This document shows positions 25,086 to 34,029 of a stretch of 43,469 nt of DNA, piece by piece. Position numbers and translations under genes: made by a program. The DNA comes from Betaproteobacteria bacterium (GTDB taxonomy: Bacteria > Pseudomonadota > Gammaproteobacteria > Burkholderiales > SG8-41), in assembly GCA_947476215.1 (NCBI GenBank), contig CANJQI010000021.1:1-43469 (forward strand), written 5' to 3'. Below the pieces are notes generated by a model that made no database searches, was not told where the DNA came from, and saw nothing but the letters and a program-made list of their open reading frames with translations. How positions within the stretch are numbered: the stretch's first letter is position 1; each line of letters begins with the position of its first letter.

Positions 25086-26324
25086 TCAGATTGCGCGGAA
25101 AACCAGACTGCCGTTGGTACCCCCGAATCCGAACGAGTTCGATAAAGCGATCCTGATTTTCATCCGGCGCGCTGTGTTCGGGACATAATCAAGATCGCAC
25201 TGCGGATCCTGGCTGTCGAGATTGATGGTCGGCGGCGCAATTTGCTCATACAGCGCGAGCGCGGAGAATACAGCTTCAACGCCGCCTGCTGCCCCGAGCA
25301 AATGTCCTGTCATCGATTTGGTCGAACTTACCGCGAGTTTTTTTGCATGATCGCCAAAGCAGCGTTTGACGGCAATCGTTTCGGCAATATCGCCTAGGGG
25401 CGTGGACGTGCCATGGGCATTGATGTAATCAACCTCATCCAGGTTGACGCCGCCATTGCGCAAGGTATTGGCCATGCAGCGCGATGCGCCTTCGCCGTCT
25501 TTGCAAGGGGCTGTAATGTGATGGGCATCCGCGCTCATGCCGTAGCCCGCAAGTTCACAATAGATACGCGCACCGCGTTTTCTCGCGTGTTCGAGTTCTT
25601 CGAGCACCAGCACTCCGGCGCCCTCCCCCAGCACGAATCCGTCGCGGTCCTTGTCCCACGGGCGACTGGCTTGTTCCGGTGCATCGTTGCGACCTGACAA
25701 CGCCCGCGCCGCGCAAAATCCCCCAACACCCAACGGTGACACCGTGGACTCCGCTCCGCCGGCAATCATGACGTCGGCATCGCCGTATTCGATCAGGCGC
25801 CCGGCTTCTCCTATGCAGTGATTCGCAGTCGTGCAAGCCGTCACCACTGCCAGGTTGGGCCCTTTAAGACCGTGCATGATGGACAGCTGCCCTGAAATCA
25901 GATTAATGATGGTGCCAGGCACGAAAAACGGGGAAATCTTGCGCACGCCGCCCGCCAGCATCGCATTGTGCGTCTCCTCGATCAAAGGCAATCCGCCGAT
26001 TCCGGAGCCTATGCAGACGCCGACCTGCTCGCGCACTTCCCGGTCGAGATCTATGCCGCTGTCTTTCAGGGCGTCAATGCCGGCAGCAAGGCCGTAATGG
26101 ATGAAGGTGTCGAAGCGTCGGGCTTCCTTGGGCGCAAGCCACTTCGCGACCTCGAACCCCTTGACCTCACCTGCGATCTGGCTCGAATAAGTGCCTGCGT
26201 CGAAACGTGTTATACGGGTGATGCCGGACTTGCCGGCAACGATATTCGACCAAGCCGTGCTGACACCTATCCCGACCGGAGAGATGATGCCTAGTCCTGT
26301 AACTACTACTCTGCGTCTTGCCAA
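25086..26324 (-). CDS. fabF: 3-oxoacyl-ACP synthase II
   Basis: FabF elongates acyl-ACP with malonyl-ACP and favours palmitoleate elongation in membrane-fluidity control. The 412-residue protein has the nucleophile C164 (VVTACTTANHCIG), H304 (NAHGTSTPLGD), K336 and H341 (STKSMTGHLLGAAG) and the SNSFGFGGTN C-terminus. The start is a TTG codon at 26324; no ATG fits, and GGAATTCC upstream supplies a weak ribosome binding site. After the nucleophile the sequence reads TTANH where relatives commonly have a glycine at the alanine position. It follows acpP by 27 bases. Confidence 0.95.
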   Translation of the reverse strand: MARRRVVVTGLGIISPVGIGVSTAWSNIVAGKSGITRITRFDAGTYSSQIAGEVKGFEVAKWLAPKEARRFDTFIHYGLAAGIDALKDSGIDLDREVREQVGVCIGSGIGGLPLIEETHNAMLAGGVRKISPFFVPGTIINLISGQLSIMHGLKGPNLAVVTACTTANHCIGEAGRLIEYGDADVMIAGGAESTVSPLGVGGFCAARALSGRNDAPEQASRPWDKDRDGFVLGEGAGVLVLEELEHARKRGARIYCELAGYGMSADAHHITAPCKDGEGASRCMANTLRNGGVNLDEVDYINAHGTSTPLGDIAETIAVKRCFGDHAKKLAVSSTKSMTGHLLGAAGGVEAVFSALALYEQIAPPTINLDSQDPQCDLDYVPNTARRMKIRIALSNSFGFGGTNGSLVFRAI

Positions 26325-26351
26325 TGGAATTCCGCAATCCGGAAAGTGGGG

Positions 26352-26591
26352 TTACTTATTTAGATGGGCATTAATGTAGTCGGTCGCCTGCTGCACCGTG
26401 GTGATCTTTTCGGCCTCTTCGTCGGGAATTTCGCATTCGAACTCCTCTTCCAGCGCCATGACCAATTCCACGGTGTCCAAAGAGTCCGCGCCGAGATCGT
26501 TAACAAAGGACGAGTCGGTCTTTACGTCGGCTTCATTGACGCCCAACTGTTCAGCCACGATTTTCTTGACGCGTTGCTCTATGTTTTCCAT
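26352..26591 (-). CDS. acpP: Acyl carrier protein
   Basis: This 79-residue acidic protein carries acyl chains on a 4'-phosphopantetheine bound to S37 in the [10 protein letters not shown] motif. Helix pattern and length are typical. AAGGG lies at good distance upstream of the ATG. A hairpin and a TACAAT box lie between fabG and this gene. The phosphopantetheinyl transferase gene acpS is not in the window. Confidence 0.98.
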   Translation of the reverse strand: MENIEQRVKKIVAEQLGVNEADVKTDSSFVNDLGADSLDTVELVMALEEEFECEIPDEEAEKITTVQQATDYINAHLNK

Positions 26592-26642
26592 TGATATTCC
26601 CTTCTTGAGTGGAGCTAAAATTTACAACCCGCGTATTGTACC

Positions 26643-26669
26643 AAATCCGGCTACCGTTACCTAGCCGGA
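26643..26669 (-). terminator. Hairpin between fabG and acpP
   Basis: TCCGGCTA and TAGCCGGA (26646-26653, 26662-26669) form a perfect 8-bp stem with an 8-base loop. On the minus strand it is followed by only three T residues, so it may be a weak terminator, an attenuator or an mRNA-stabilising end. Directly after it comes TACAAT (26635-26640 on the complement), a possible -10 box for an acpP-specific promoter, without a clear -35. Confidence 0.45.
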
Positions 26670-26680
26670 AAATATCTGGT

Positions 26681-27424
26681 TCAGTCCATCAGCATTCCAC
26701 CATTTACGTGCAGAGTCGCGCCCGTGATATAGGAAGCGGCTGGCGAGGCCAGAAATGCCACCGCCCCGGCAATATCGGCTGCATCGCCGAGGCGCCCGAG
26801 CGGAATCTGGCCGATCAGGGTGCTGCGTTGTTTGTCATCAAGCGCGCTTGTCATATCGGTATCGATAAACCCCGGCGCCACGCAATTGACCGTAATGTTG
26901 CGGCTGGCGATTTCCCGCGCCAGCGATTTGCTGAAACCTATCATACCGGCCTTGGCAGCGGAATAATTGCATTGACCTGCATTGCCGGTAATTCCCACCA
27001 CCGAAGTGATATTTATGATCCGTCCAGCGCGTGCTTTCATCATGGAACGGAGCGCCAGCTTGGACAAACGGTAAACGGATTTGAGATTGGTGGACATGAT
27101 TTCATCCCACTCTTCTTCTTTCATGCGCAATAGAAGGTTGTCGCGCGTAATGCCGGCGTTATTGACCAGTATGGCGACATTTCCCAGGTCTTTTTGCAGC
27201 ACGGCAAATACCGTCTCGACTTGATTCAAGTTGTTGACATCCAGTACGTAACCTTCTCCTCTTAACCCTGCGGCTGCAAGATATTCACCGATTGCAGCCG
27301 CGCCGGGCTCAGTGGTGGCCGTGCCGGCGACGATCGCGCCCTGCCTGCCCAACTCAAGCGCAATTGCCTTGCCTATGCCCCGTGTCGCTCCCGTAATCAG
27401 CGCAACTTGTCCAACTATGCTCAT
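26681..27424 (-). CDS. fabG: 3-oxoacyl-ACP reductase
   Basis: FabG is an NADPH-dependent short-chain dehydrogenase that reduces 3-oxoacyl-ACP in each elongation cycle. In the 247-residue protein TGATRGIG binds the cofactor (11-18), NNAG lies at 88-91, and the catalytic triad is S141, Y154, K158 (ITSVVG...NYSAAKAG). PGFIDTDMT and the C-terminal GATLHVNGGMLM are typical. ATG 27424 overlaps the fabD stop as ATGA; the long upstream extension of the frame lies inside fabD and is rejected. Confidence 0.97.
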   Translation of the reverse strand: MSIVGQVALITGATRGIGKAIALELGRQGAIVAGTATTEPGAAAIGEYLAAAGLRGEGYVLDVNNLNQVETVFAVLQKDLGNVAILVNNAGITRDNLLLRMKEEEWDEIMSTNLKSVYRLSKLALRSMMKARAGRIINITSVVGITGNAGQCNYSAAKAGMIGFSKSLAREIASRNITVNCVAPGFIDTDMTSALDDKQRSTLIGQIPLGRLGDAADIAGAVAFLASPAASYITGATLHVNGGMLMD

Positions 27425-28356
27425 GCGATCCTCATTGATTCGATAGCCTGTGCGAGCGCAGCTGCGTCGGAAATCGCAATGCCCTGCAGGCTGCTGTCTA
27501 TGCGTTTCGTCAACCCCGCCAGGACCTTGCCTGGGCCACATTCCGCAACATGGGTAACGCCTGCGCGCGCCAGATGCTGTATGCATTCAACCCAGCGTAC
27601 GGGACTGCACGCCTGGCGCGCCAGTGCGTCCTTGATGGAATGCGCGTCGTTCACAAACGCGACGTCGACGTTGTTGAGCACGGGGATGGCCGGCGTTTTG
27701 AAAGTTACCCCATCCAGATACTCTGCGAGGCGCTTGGCGGCTGGCTTTAGTAGCGAGGAATGAAATGGTGCACTGACGGGCAACATGACAGCGCGTTTGG
27801 CACCTTTTGCCCTGGCTGCCGCCGCTCCACGTTCCACAGCGGCTTTGTTGCCGGCGATTACCACATGGCTGGGTGCATTAAAATTTACGGCTTCAACGAT
27901 CTCGCCCTGTGCAGCCTCTTGGCACGCGACTTTCACCGCGTCGTCATCCAATCCCAGAATCGCTGCCATGGCGCCCGTACCGGACGGGACCGCTTCCTGC
28001 ATCGCCTGCGCGCGAAATCGCACCAGCGGCAGCGCTTCGCGAAAAGATACGACACCGGCCGCCACCAGCGCGGTGTATTCGCCGAGGCTATGTCCCGCAA
28101 CCACGGTTGGCAGTGTTCCGCCGGCGGCCAGCCACGCCCGATAGACCGCAGTTCCCGCCGTCAACATCAACGGTTGCGTGTTGACGGTGGAATTCAGATC
28201 CGCACTGGGTCCCGTGCTGGCCAGTTGCCACAAATCCTGTTTGAGAACTTCCGATGCTTCATCAAACGTGTCGCGTACGGGTCTGGACTCGGAAAAACTC
28301 TGCATCATGCCGATGCTCTGCGAACCTTGCCCCGGAAATACTATCGCCAGCTTCAT
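27421..28356 (-). CDS. fabD: Malonyl-CoA-ACP transacylase
   Basis: FabD transfers malonyl from CoA to ACP. The 311-residue protein has the PGQGSQ N-terminus, nucleophile S90 in AGHSLGEY, and the catalytic histidine in SAPFHSSLL. It lies 10 bases after fabH and overlaps fabG. Confidence 0.97.
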   Translation of the reverse strand: MKLAIVFPGQGSQSIGMMQSFSESRPVRDTFDEASEVLKQDLWQLASTGPSADLNSTVNTQPLMLTAGTAVYRAWLAAGGTLPTVVAGHSLGEYTALVAAGVVSFREALPLVRFRAQAMQEAVPSGTGAMAAILGLDDDAVKVACQEAAQGEIVEAVNFNAPSHVVIAGNKAAVERGAAAARAKGAKRAVMLPVSAPFHSSLLKPAAKRLAEYLDGVTFKTPAIPVLNNVDVAFVNDAHSIKDALARQACSPVRWVECIQHLARAGVTHVAECGPGKVLAGLTKRIDSSLQGIAISDAAALAQAIESMRIA

Positions 28357-28366
28357 ATTTGTCGAA

Positions 28367-29326
28367 TTACCACCTTATAAGAACCGCGCCCCAGGTAAAT
28401 CCTCCCCCGACGCCTTCGAGCAGGACATGGTGACCCGACTGGATACGGCCGTCCCGCACCGCCTCGTCGAGGGCAAGCGGTATGGATGCCGCCGACGTAT
28501 TTCCATGACGATCGACCGTAACGACGACCTTGTCCATGTTCAACCCGAGTTTTTTCGCGGTGGACTGGAGAATGCGTATGTTGGCCTGATGCGGGATGAG
28601 CCAGTCGATCTGGGACTTCTGCATATTGTTGTGCGCAAGGGCTTCTTCCACGATGTCGTCCAGCACTTTGACCGCGAATTTGAATACCGCATTGCCTTCC
28701 ATGCGCACAAAAGGACTGCCCTGCACCTTGCCGCCGCACACCGTACCGGGAACGGAAAGAATTTTCTGGTGGCTGCCATCAGCATGCAGATGGCATGACA
28801 GTATACCCGGCGTATCGTCCGCCTTGAGCACCACCGCTCCGGCGCCGTCGCCGAATAACACGCAAGTGCCTCTATCCTTCCAATCGATAATGCGTGAATA
28901 AATTTCGGCACCTACCACCAGAGCATGCCGAACCTGGCCGCAGCGCATGAACTTGTCGGCGACGGTCAGCGCATATATGAAACCGCTGCATACGGCCTGC
29001 ACGTCGAAAGCCGGACAATGTTTGATCCCGAGTTTGGCCTGCAGTATGCACGCTGTACTCGGGAATATCATGTCCGGCGTCGTAGTTGCGACGATGATGA
29101 GATCGATATCCTGTGGGGTAATGCCCGCGGCGGCAATGGCTTTGCTGCTCGCGGCGAACGCCAGGTCGCTGGTGCATTCGTCATCGGCTGCCACATGGCG
29201 TTGACGAATTCCCGTTCTCGTATAGATCCACTCGTCGGATGTATCGACCATGGACTCGAGATCGCGGTTGGTCAGAACTTTGGCTGGCAAGTACCCGCCC
29301 GTGCCCACAATGCGCGTATGCGTCAC
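28367..29326 (-). CDS. fabH: 3-oxoacyl-ACP synthase III
   Basis: FabH starts fatty-acid synthesis by condensing acetyl-CoA with malonyl-ACP. The 319-residue protein has C113 ([10 protein letters not shown]), H246 (IPHQANIRI) and N276 (HGNTSAAS), and TRTGIRQRH near the start. The start is a GTG at 29326 overlapping the plsX stop (GTGA), with GAGG 7 bases upstream; an 18-residue longer frame lies within plsX and is unlikely. Confidence 0.96.
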   Translation of the reverse strand: MTHTRIVGTGGYLPAKVLTNRDLESMVDTSDEWIYTRTGIRQRHVAADDECTSDLAFAASSKAIAAAGITPQDIDLIIVATTTPDMIFPSTACILQAKLGIKHCPAFDVQAVCSGFIYALTVADKFMRCGQVRHALVVGAEIYSRIIDWKDRGTCVLFGDGAGAVVLKADDTPGILSCHLHADGSHQKILSVPGTVCGGKVQGSPFVRMEGNAVFKFAVKVLDDIVEEALAHNNMQKSQIDWLIPHQANIRILQSTAKKLGLNMDKVVVTVDRHGNTSAASIPLALDEAVRDGRIQSGHHVLLEGVGGGFTWGAVLIRW

Positions 29327-30339
29327 GCGACAGCCTCGTGCAATATCGAAAGGCGCTCGCTGATATGTGCAAGCACGCATCCGCGGGCTTCAGCCGCGGC
29401 GCGCTCTATGGCGATCTTGAATGCAAGCTGGTCCGCCGAACCGTGACTCTTGATGACGAGCCCGCGCAGTCCCAGTAAGGTCGCACCGTTGAAATACCGG
29501 GGATCCACACGCCGTTTAAAAGCATTCAGAACCGGCAACGCCACCAGGCCTGCAAGTTTGGTCAACACGTTACGGTTAAATTCCTCGTGCAGATATGTCT
29601 TGAGCATGCGAACCAGACCCTCGGACGCCTTGAGCGCGACATTGCCCACGAACCCGTCGCACACGACGACATCCGTCGTGCCCTTATAGATATCGTCGCC
29701 TTCCACGTTACCGTAGAAATTGAGCCCGCTCGCTCGCAGCAACTCGGCGGCGCGCTTTACCACTTCGTTGCCTTTTATGTCTTCTTCCCCAATATTGAGC
29801 AGCCCTATGCTGGGCTGCTCTTTATGTTCGACCGAGCTTACCAGCGTCGCCCCCATCACCGCGAATTGCAGCAGCTGTTCGGCCGTGCAATCGACGTTGG
29901 CGCCGAGATCAAGCATGAAGGTTTTACCCGATATGGTCGGCATGACCGAGCAGATAGCCGGGCGCTCAATATCGGGCAGTGTCTTGAGCACAAATCGGGA
30001 AATCGCCATCAACGCGCCCGTATTTCCGGCACTGACACACGCCTGCGCCGTGCCGTTCTTCACCAAATTAATTGCGACGCGCATCGAGGAATCTTTCTTT
30101 CCTCTGAGCGCCGCCGCAGGAGACTCATCCATGGCTATTGCCTCACCTGCATGGTGAACGGTGAGACGCGACTGCTGCATTGCCCCTAGTGCGCGCAGCT
30201 CCGCCATGACCGCGTCCTCGAGGCCCACCAACACGACCCTTACGTCGCTATTGCCGCGCAGACAGTCGAGCGCAGCCGGCACTGTCACGTTCGGTCCGTG
30301 GTCGCCCCCCATGCAATCAATGGCGACTGTTACGTCCAT
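29323..30339 (-). CDS. plsX: Phosphate acyltransferase PlsX
   Basis: PlsX converts acyl-ACP to acyl-phosphate, the acyl donor for PlsY in phospholipid synthesis. The 338-residue protein has the N-terminus [12 protein letters not shown], then [10 protein letters not shown] and [17 protein letters not shown]-like and [11 protein letters not shown] motifs. GGAGAG precedes the ATG. It links L32 synthesis (rpmF) to the fab genes. Confidence 0.96.
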   Translation of the reverse strand: MDVTVAIDCMGGDHGPNVTVPAALDCLRGNSDVRVVLVGLEDAVMAELRALGAMQQSRLTVHHAGEAIAMDESPAAALRGKKDSSMRVAINLVKNGTAQACVSAGNTGALMAISRFVLKTLPDIERPAICSVMPTISGKTFMLDLGANVDCTAEQLLQFAVMGATLVSSVEHKEQPSIGLLNIGEEDIKGNEVVKRAAELLRASGLNFYGNVEGDDIYKGTTDVVVCDGFVGNVALKASEGLVRMLKTYLHEEFNRNVLTKLAGLVALPVLNAFKRRVDPRYFNGATLLGLRGLVIKSHGSADQLAFKIAIERAAAEARGCVLAHISERLSILHEAVA

Positions 30340-30421
30340 CGACTCTCCATATATCCATGCACCGTGCTATAGCCACGACCGACGGCGGCCGTGGGTGCAG
30401 TCGGACATCCGAGTTCTGTTC

Positions 30422-30601
30422 TTATTCGTCTTTGGACTTTACGACTTTTTTCCCGCGGTAAAATCCGGTGGGACTTATGTGGTGACGAAGATGCGCCTCT
30501 CCGGTAGTCGGCTCAACCGCAAGTGCAGGATTGCTGAGAAAGTCATGCGAGCGGTGCATTCCGCGCTTTGACGGTGATTTCTTGTTTTGCTGAACAGCCA
30601 T
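30422..30601 (-). CDS. rpmF: 50S ribosomal protein L32
   Basis: A short frame encodes 59 residues with the L32 features: N-terminus [20 protein letters not shown], basic throughout, followed by [14 protein letters not shown]. The zinc-ribbon cysteines found in some L32 proteins are absent, as in many proteobacteria. AGGAG lies 6 bases upstream of the ATG. It sits between yceD and plsX, the conserved yceD-rpmF-plsX order. Confidence 0.97.
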   Translation of the reverse strand: MAVQQNKKSPSKRGMHRSHDFLSNPALAVEPTTGEAHLRHHISPTGFYRGKKVVKSKDE

Positions 30602-30618
30602 TTATTGCTCCTGTAGTA

Positions 30619-31119
30619 TCAATTTTGAACCGTGTCTTGCCTTAACCGCGCAAGCGTCGCAAATGGTGAAACGCGCAGCTCATTCGCGGTTCCCGCTGCC
30701 GCGTTGCATTGCCCTTCCGGGTGCCGGGGGGCAAACGGAACAGCAAGCAACACTTCGTCCTCAACCAACACCAGCGCGTCCGTCTCGGCGCTCGCTGGTA
30801 TGCCATCCAGATCCTCAATCGCGTCGCCCTCTGCAGAGCCTGCATGAACCAATACCAGCAAACTCGACTCTGAGCTAATCAAAAAAGGCAATTTGCCCAG
30901 GCAGCGCTGACATTCGAGGTGCAGTTCCCCCTCGACTGAAACCTTGACGACCGGCCGCTGCAGTGCGTCAAGATCTCCGGTCAACCGGTAGCCTAGGCTG
31001 CCAGTATGGTCAAACAAACTGTCAGCCAAGCGCGACAGTCGCACGACTTCGACCTTGCCCAGCAGTTCCTGCTTTGTGCGTGCAAATTCCAGGCTATCAA
31101 AGATAGTCACGGCCACCAT
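30619..31119 (-). CDS. yceD: YceD family (DUF177) protein
   Basis: The 166-residue protein belongs to the YceD/DUF177 family, linked to 23S rRNA accumulation in plants and bacteria. It shows ECQRCLGKLPF in the middle and an acidic C-terminal half with VPFAPRHPE. ATG 31119 is chosen; GTG 31122 and TTG 31125 are in frame just upstream and none has a strong ribosome binding site. It is the first gene of the long minus-strand operon and lies 17 bases before rpmF. Confidence 0.9.
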   Translation of the reverse strand: MVAVTIFDSLEFARTKQELLGKVEVVRLSRLADSLFDHTGSLGYRLTGDLDALQRPVVKVSVEGELHLECQRCLGKLPFLISSESSLLVLVHAGSAEGDAIEDLDGIPASAETDALVLVEDEVLLAVPFAPRHPEGQCNAAAGTANELRVSPFATLARLRQDTVQN

Positions 31120-31199
31120 CACCAAGGCACGGAATTCCGCCGCCGATCTGCCATGCAGGCAGATTCCGCAGCACCAGTCCGTGCAAATGTTAATCGACC

Positions 31200-31228
31200 A
31201 TGATAGTATTTTTGGTTCAAAATGTCAA
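31200..31228 (-). promoter_or_regulatory. Sigma70 promoter of the yceD-rpmF-plsX-fab operon
   Basis: On the minus strand a perfect TTGACA (31223-31228) is followed after 17 bases by TATCAT (31200-31205). The transcript would start near 31193, leaving about 74 bases of leader before yceD. This is the best promoter for the operon that may run to the ankyrin gene at 20171. Confidence 0.8.
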
Positions 31229-31296
31229 AATCAGGCTCCATAAAATCTATTATCGGCAGGGACTTACCTTGACTTTCGTATTGAAATGCACAGCTC

Positions 31297-31325
31297 GCCC
31301 ATGGCTTGAGCGTATACCCATGGGC
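31297..31325. repeat. Inverted repeat upstream of the maf gene
   Basis: GCCCATGG (31297-31304) and CCATGGGC (31318-31325) are perfect 8-bp inverted arms with a 13-base spacer. They lie in the divergent region between yceD and maf, about 56 bases before the first possible maf start. The hairpin is not followed by T residues, so it may be an operator or mRNA leader structure. Confidence 0.45.
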
Positions 31326-31401
31326 AACGCCTGCATTTCGACCGCGCCAGGAGCACGATTCCGACTCCCGGGCACGAGAAATGGGTAGTACTGCACGTGG
31401 T

Positions 31402-31989
31402 ATGCTACCTAGCCCACTACTGATACTGGCTTCCTCTTCGAAGTATCGGCGTGAACTGCTGGAACGCCTGAAACTTTCATTTATCAGTGTTGCGCCCGAA
31501 GTGGATGAAAGTCCTCTGACGGAGGAAGGGCCCCGCGAATTGGCTCTGCGGCTGGCCTGCGCCAAGGCCCGCGCGGTGCGGGCTAGGCACCCAACCGCAC
31601 TCATCATCGGAAGTGATCAGGTCGCTGTAGCCGCAGACACCATACTACACAAACCGGAAACATTCGAAAACGCGACGAAACAACTCAAAATCATGCGAGG
31701 CAAGGCCGTTTCGTTTCACACCGCGCTTTGCCTGCTGAGTGCTCGCAGCGGGCGAGTTCAATGCGAGGTGAACACCGTGGTTGTCCATATGCGCGACTAT
31801 GATGACGCGCAGATCGAGCGTTACCTAAAGACCGAGGAGCCCTACGATTGCGCGGGCAGTGCGCGCATCGAGGGCCTGGGAATTGCCTTGGTCCGGCGCA
31901 TTGAGGGTGACGATCCCAGTGCCTTGATCGGCCTGCCACTGATCAGTCTGTGCAATATGTTGCGCGCCGAAGGCCTAGCCCTGCCATGA
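31402..31989 (+). CDS. Maf-family nucleotide pyrophosphatase (YceF type)
   Basis: Maf proteins hydrolyse non-canonical or modified nucleoside triphosphates; the YceF branch prefers m7GTP. The 195-residue protein starts LLILASSSKYRRELLERL, then APEVDES, IIGSDQVA with the catalytic aspartate, and CAGSARIEGLGIALVRRIEG...GLPLISLCNML, all close to E. coli YceF. Start is ambiguous: ATG 31402 best fits the family, ATG 31381 adds seven residues. Its stop overlaps the next gene as ATGA. Confidence 0.92.
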   Translation: MLPSPLLILASSSKYRRELLERLKLSFISVAPEVDESPLTEEGPRELALRLACAKARAVRARHPTALIIGSDQVAVAADTILHKPETFENATKQLKIMRGKAVSFHTALCLLSARSGRVQCEVNTVVVHMRDYDDAQIERYLKTEEPYDCAGSARIEGLGIALVRRIEGDDPSALIGLPLISLCNMLRAEGLALP

Positions 31990-32705
31990 CGGCGACTCCC
32001 GGCGTGCTGCACTTGATCCCGATTACCCTGGGCGACGACCAGAATGCGCTCACGATGCTGCCGGCATCAACGCTCGCAACCGTGGTCGTGCTTGACTACT
32101 TCGTCGTTGAAAACGAGAAAAGCGCACGCCGTTTCCTGAAGTCCGCTGCACATCCGCGTCCCATGCGCGAGCTTGATATCGAGCGCTTCAACAAGGACGA
32201 CAACGAGGCGCGCGCGACGCAACTGCTGCAGCCGGTGCTTCAAGGGCGCAGCGCCGGCGTGCTATCAGAAGCCGGTTGTCCCGCCATCGCCGATCCCGGC
32301 GCACTGCTGGTTGCCGCGGCACATCGGTGCCATATCCGGGTCGTGCCACACGTCGGACCCGCGTCATTGTTACTCGCGCTTATGGCGTCAGGCTTCAATG
32401 GACAGCAGTTCGCTTTCCATGGTTACTTGCCGGTGCCTAGGGATCAGTGCGGCAAAGCGCTCCAGGCCTTGGAGGACGCGTCGCGGGCCAACGATGTCAC
32501 CCAGATATTCATAGAGACACCGTACCGCAATGACGCCATGCTGGCGACGTTACTGGAAATCTGCCGGCCGGAAACCCGGTTATGTGTTGCCAGCGACCTG
32601 ACGCTTGCAACCGAAGCTGTGCATAGCATGGCCATATCGGAATGGAAAAGCACGAATCACGTGGTCGGCAGAAGACCGAGCGTGTTCGTGCTTTACGCCC
32701 GCTAG
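31986..32705 (+). CDS. RsmI-like SAM-dependent methyltransferase
   Basis: The 239-residue protein has the tetrapyrrole (corrin/porphyrin) methylase fold as in RsmI, which methylates C1402 of 16S rRNA. Visible features are HLIPITLGD at the start, SEAGCPAIADPGALLV, VGPASLLLALMASGF, FAFHGYLPVPRDQ and IFIETPYRN. Such short RsmI paralogues next to Maf are known in betaproteobacteria and their substrate is not settled, so no gene symbol is given. It overlaps maf by four bases and converges on the S49 peptidase gene with a 3-base gap. Confidence 0.88.
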   Translation: MTATPGVLHLIPITLGDDQNALTMLPASTLATVVVLDYFVVENEKSARRFLKSAAHPRPMRELDIERFNKDDNEARATQLLQPVLQGRSAGVLSEAGCPAIADPGALLVAAAHRCHIRVVPHVGPASLLLALMASGFNGQQFAFHGYLPVPRDQCGKALQALEDASRANDVTQIFIETPYRNDAMLATLLEICRPETRLCVASDLTLATEAVHSMAISEWKSTNHVVGRRPSVFVLYAR

Positions 32706-32708
32706 CGA

Positions 32709-33674
32709 TCAGCGCAACTGCGCGCCGCCCACCGCCGTGGCTTTGACTAGCGACTCCGCCAAGGTCGCACCAAATTTTCGCGCCACCCGTTCGGCAATGT
32801 TTTCACGTGGCGTAAAATCCACCACGTCCTCCGCCTTGACAACGTCGCGCGCGACCGATTCCACATTTCCCAATGCGTCGGCCAGCCCCAATTCGATGCT
32901 TCTGGGCCCTACCCAGATCAGGCCGCTGAATATTTCGGGCGTTTCCTTCAGTCGCTGCCCGCGGCCGGCGCGCACGACCGTGATGAATTGTTCATGTATG
33001 TCCCCCAGCATTTTCTCCGCGAATTCCTTATGTGCGGGGTTGATCGGTGAAAAAGGATCCAGAAATTTCTTGTTCTCGCCGGCAGTCAAGGCGCGACGGT
33101 CTACCCCAAGCTTGTCCATGACTCCAGTGAATCCAAAGCCATCCATCACCACGCCTATGGACCCGACTATGCTCGCCTTGTCGACAAATATTTTGTCGGC
33201 GGCAACCGCCACGTAATAGCCGCCTGAGGCACAGATATCTTCAATGACCGCGTACAATGGTATGTTGGGGTACTGCGTGCGAAGACGCTTGATTTCGTCG
33301 TTGATATAGCCGGCCTGCACAGGGCTGCCGCCGGGACTGTTGATGCGCAGTATGACGCCTTGGGTATTGGTGTCCTTGAACGCCGCCTTCAATCCGAAGG
33401 TAACGTTATCCGCGCTCGCCATGCCATCCGACGCGATGACGCCGCGCAGTTCGACCAAGGCGGTGTGTTTCCCCGGCGACGACTTATGATCACCGTGTTT
33501 GATCCAGTTCATGCCGACAAACAGGACGAGAAAAAGGTATCCCATTACGAGGCCCTTGAATAGCATGCCCCAGCGTCGTGCCGCGCGCTGCTCGGCGATT
33601 GCTGCGAGCGCCACTTTTTCCAATATTTTGCGCTCCCAACCCTCGCCCAAACTGCCAGGATCCAAATCAGCCAT
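32709..33674 (-). CDS. S49-family signal peptide peptidase (SppA-like)
   Basis: A membrane-anchored serine protease of the short SppA type, thought to degrade cleaved signal peptides. The 321-residue protein has one membrane segment (about 38-56), INSPGGSPVQAG, nucleophile S150 in EDICASGGYYVA, SIVGSIGVV, and the general-base lysine region TAGENKKFLDPF (K202 or K203). Its start overlaps the Rieske gene by 8 bases, so it is part of the rluC-HAD-Rieske-S49 operon. Confidence 0.92.
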   Translation of the reverse strand: MADLDPGSLGEGWERKILEKVALAAIAEQRAARRWGMLFKGLVMGYLFLVLFVGMNWIKHGDHKSSPGKHTALVELRGVIASDGMASADNVTFGLKAAFKDTNTQGVILRINSPGGSPVQAGYINDEIKRLRTQYPNIPLYAVIEDICASGGYYVAVAADKIFVDKASIVGSIGVVMDGFGFTGVMDKLGVDRRALTAGENKKFLDPFSPINPAHKEFAEKMLGDIHEQFITVVRAGRGQRLKETPEIFSGLIWVGPRSIELGLADALGNVESVARDVVKAEDVVDFTPRENIAERVARKFGATLAESLVKATAVGGAQLR

Positions 33675-34029
33675 GGTGATTTCCGCTTTCGGTCAGATAA
33701 ATGTTGCCGTCATGCTCGTACACGTGCAGCGGGATCAGGCTGTCGCCCTTGCACGGTCCCATCGTGCAGTGTCCGGTGTCCGGTTCATAGGTCGCCCCAT
33801 GTACGGAACACATCAAGTATAACCCGGAATCATCGAAAAAATCGCCTTCCGGCCAGTCCATTTCAACCGGTATGTGTGCGCAGTTATTGATATAGCCATG
33901 AACCTTGCCGTCATATCGAATTACGAATCCAGGCTCATCGCGTCCTCGATGATGGATGACAAACTTGACCCCTTTGCCGCCTTCGGCCAGGGCCGTACTT
34001 GCGCAGATTATGCGTGTAGGCTGATCCAT
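33667..34029 (-). CDS. Rieske [2Fe-2S] protein
   Basis: This small soluble ferredoxin-like protein of 120 residues has the Rieske ligands C50-x-H52 (NCAHIPVEMDW) and C74-x2-H77 (CSVHGATYEPDTGHC), plus two further cysteines (C88, C93). The electron partner is unknown. ATG 34029 is used; GTG 34035 is in frame. It overlaps the HAD gene by 22 bases, implying coupling. The position is conserved in the rluC cluster of betaproteobacteria. Confidence 0.92.
   Translation of the reverse strand: MDQPTRIICASTALAEGGKGVKFVIHHRGRDEPGFVIRYDGKVHGYINNCAHIPVEMDWPEGDFFDDSGLYLMCSVHGATYEPDTGHCTMGPCKGDSLIPLHVYEHDGNIYLTESGNHHG

Noticed and set aside
27425-27586. N-terminal extension of fabG
   Set aside because: Lies within fabD; the fabG ATG at 27424 overlaps the fabD stop and gives the normal protein length.
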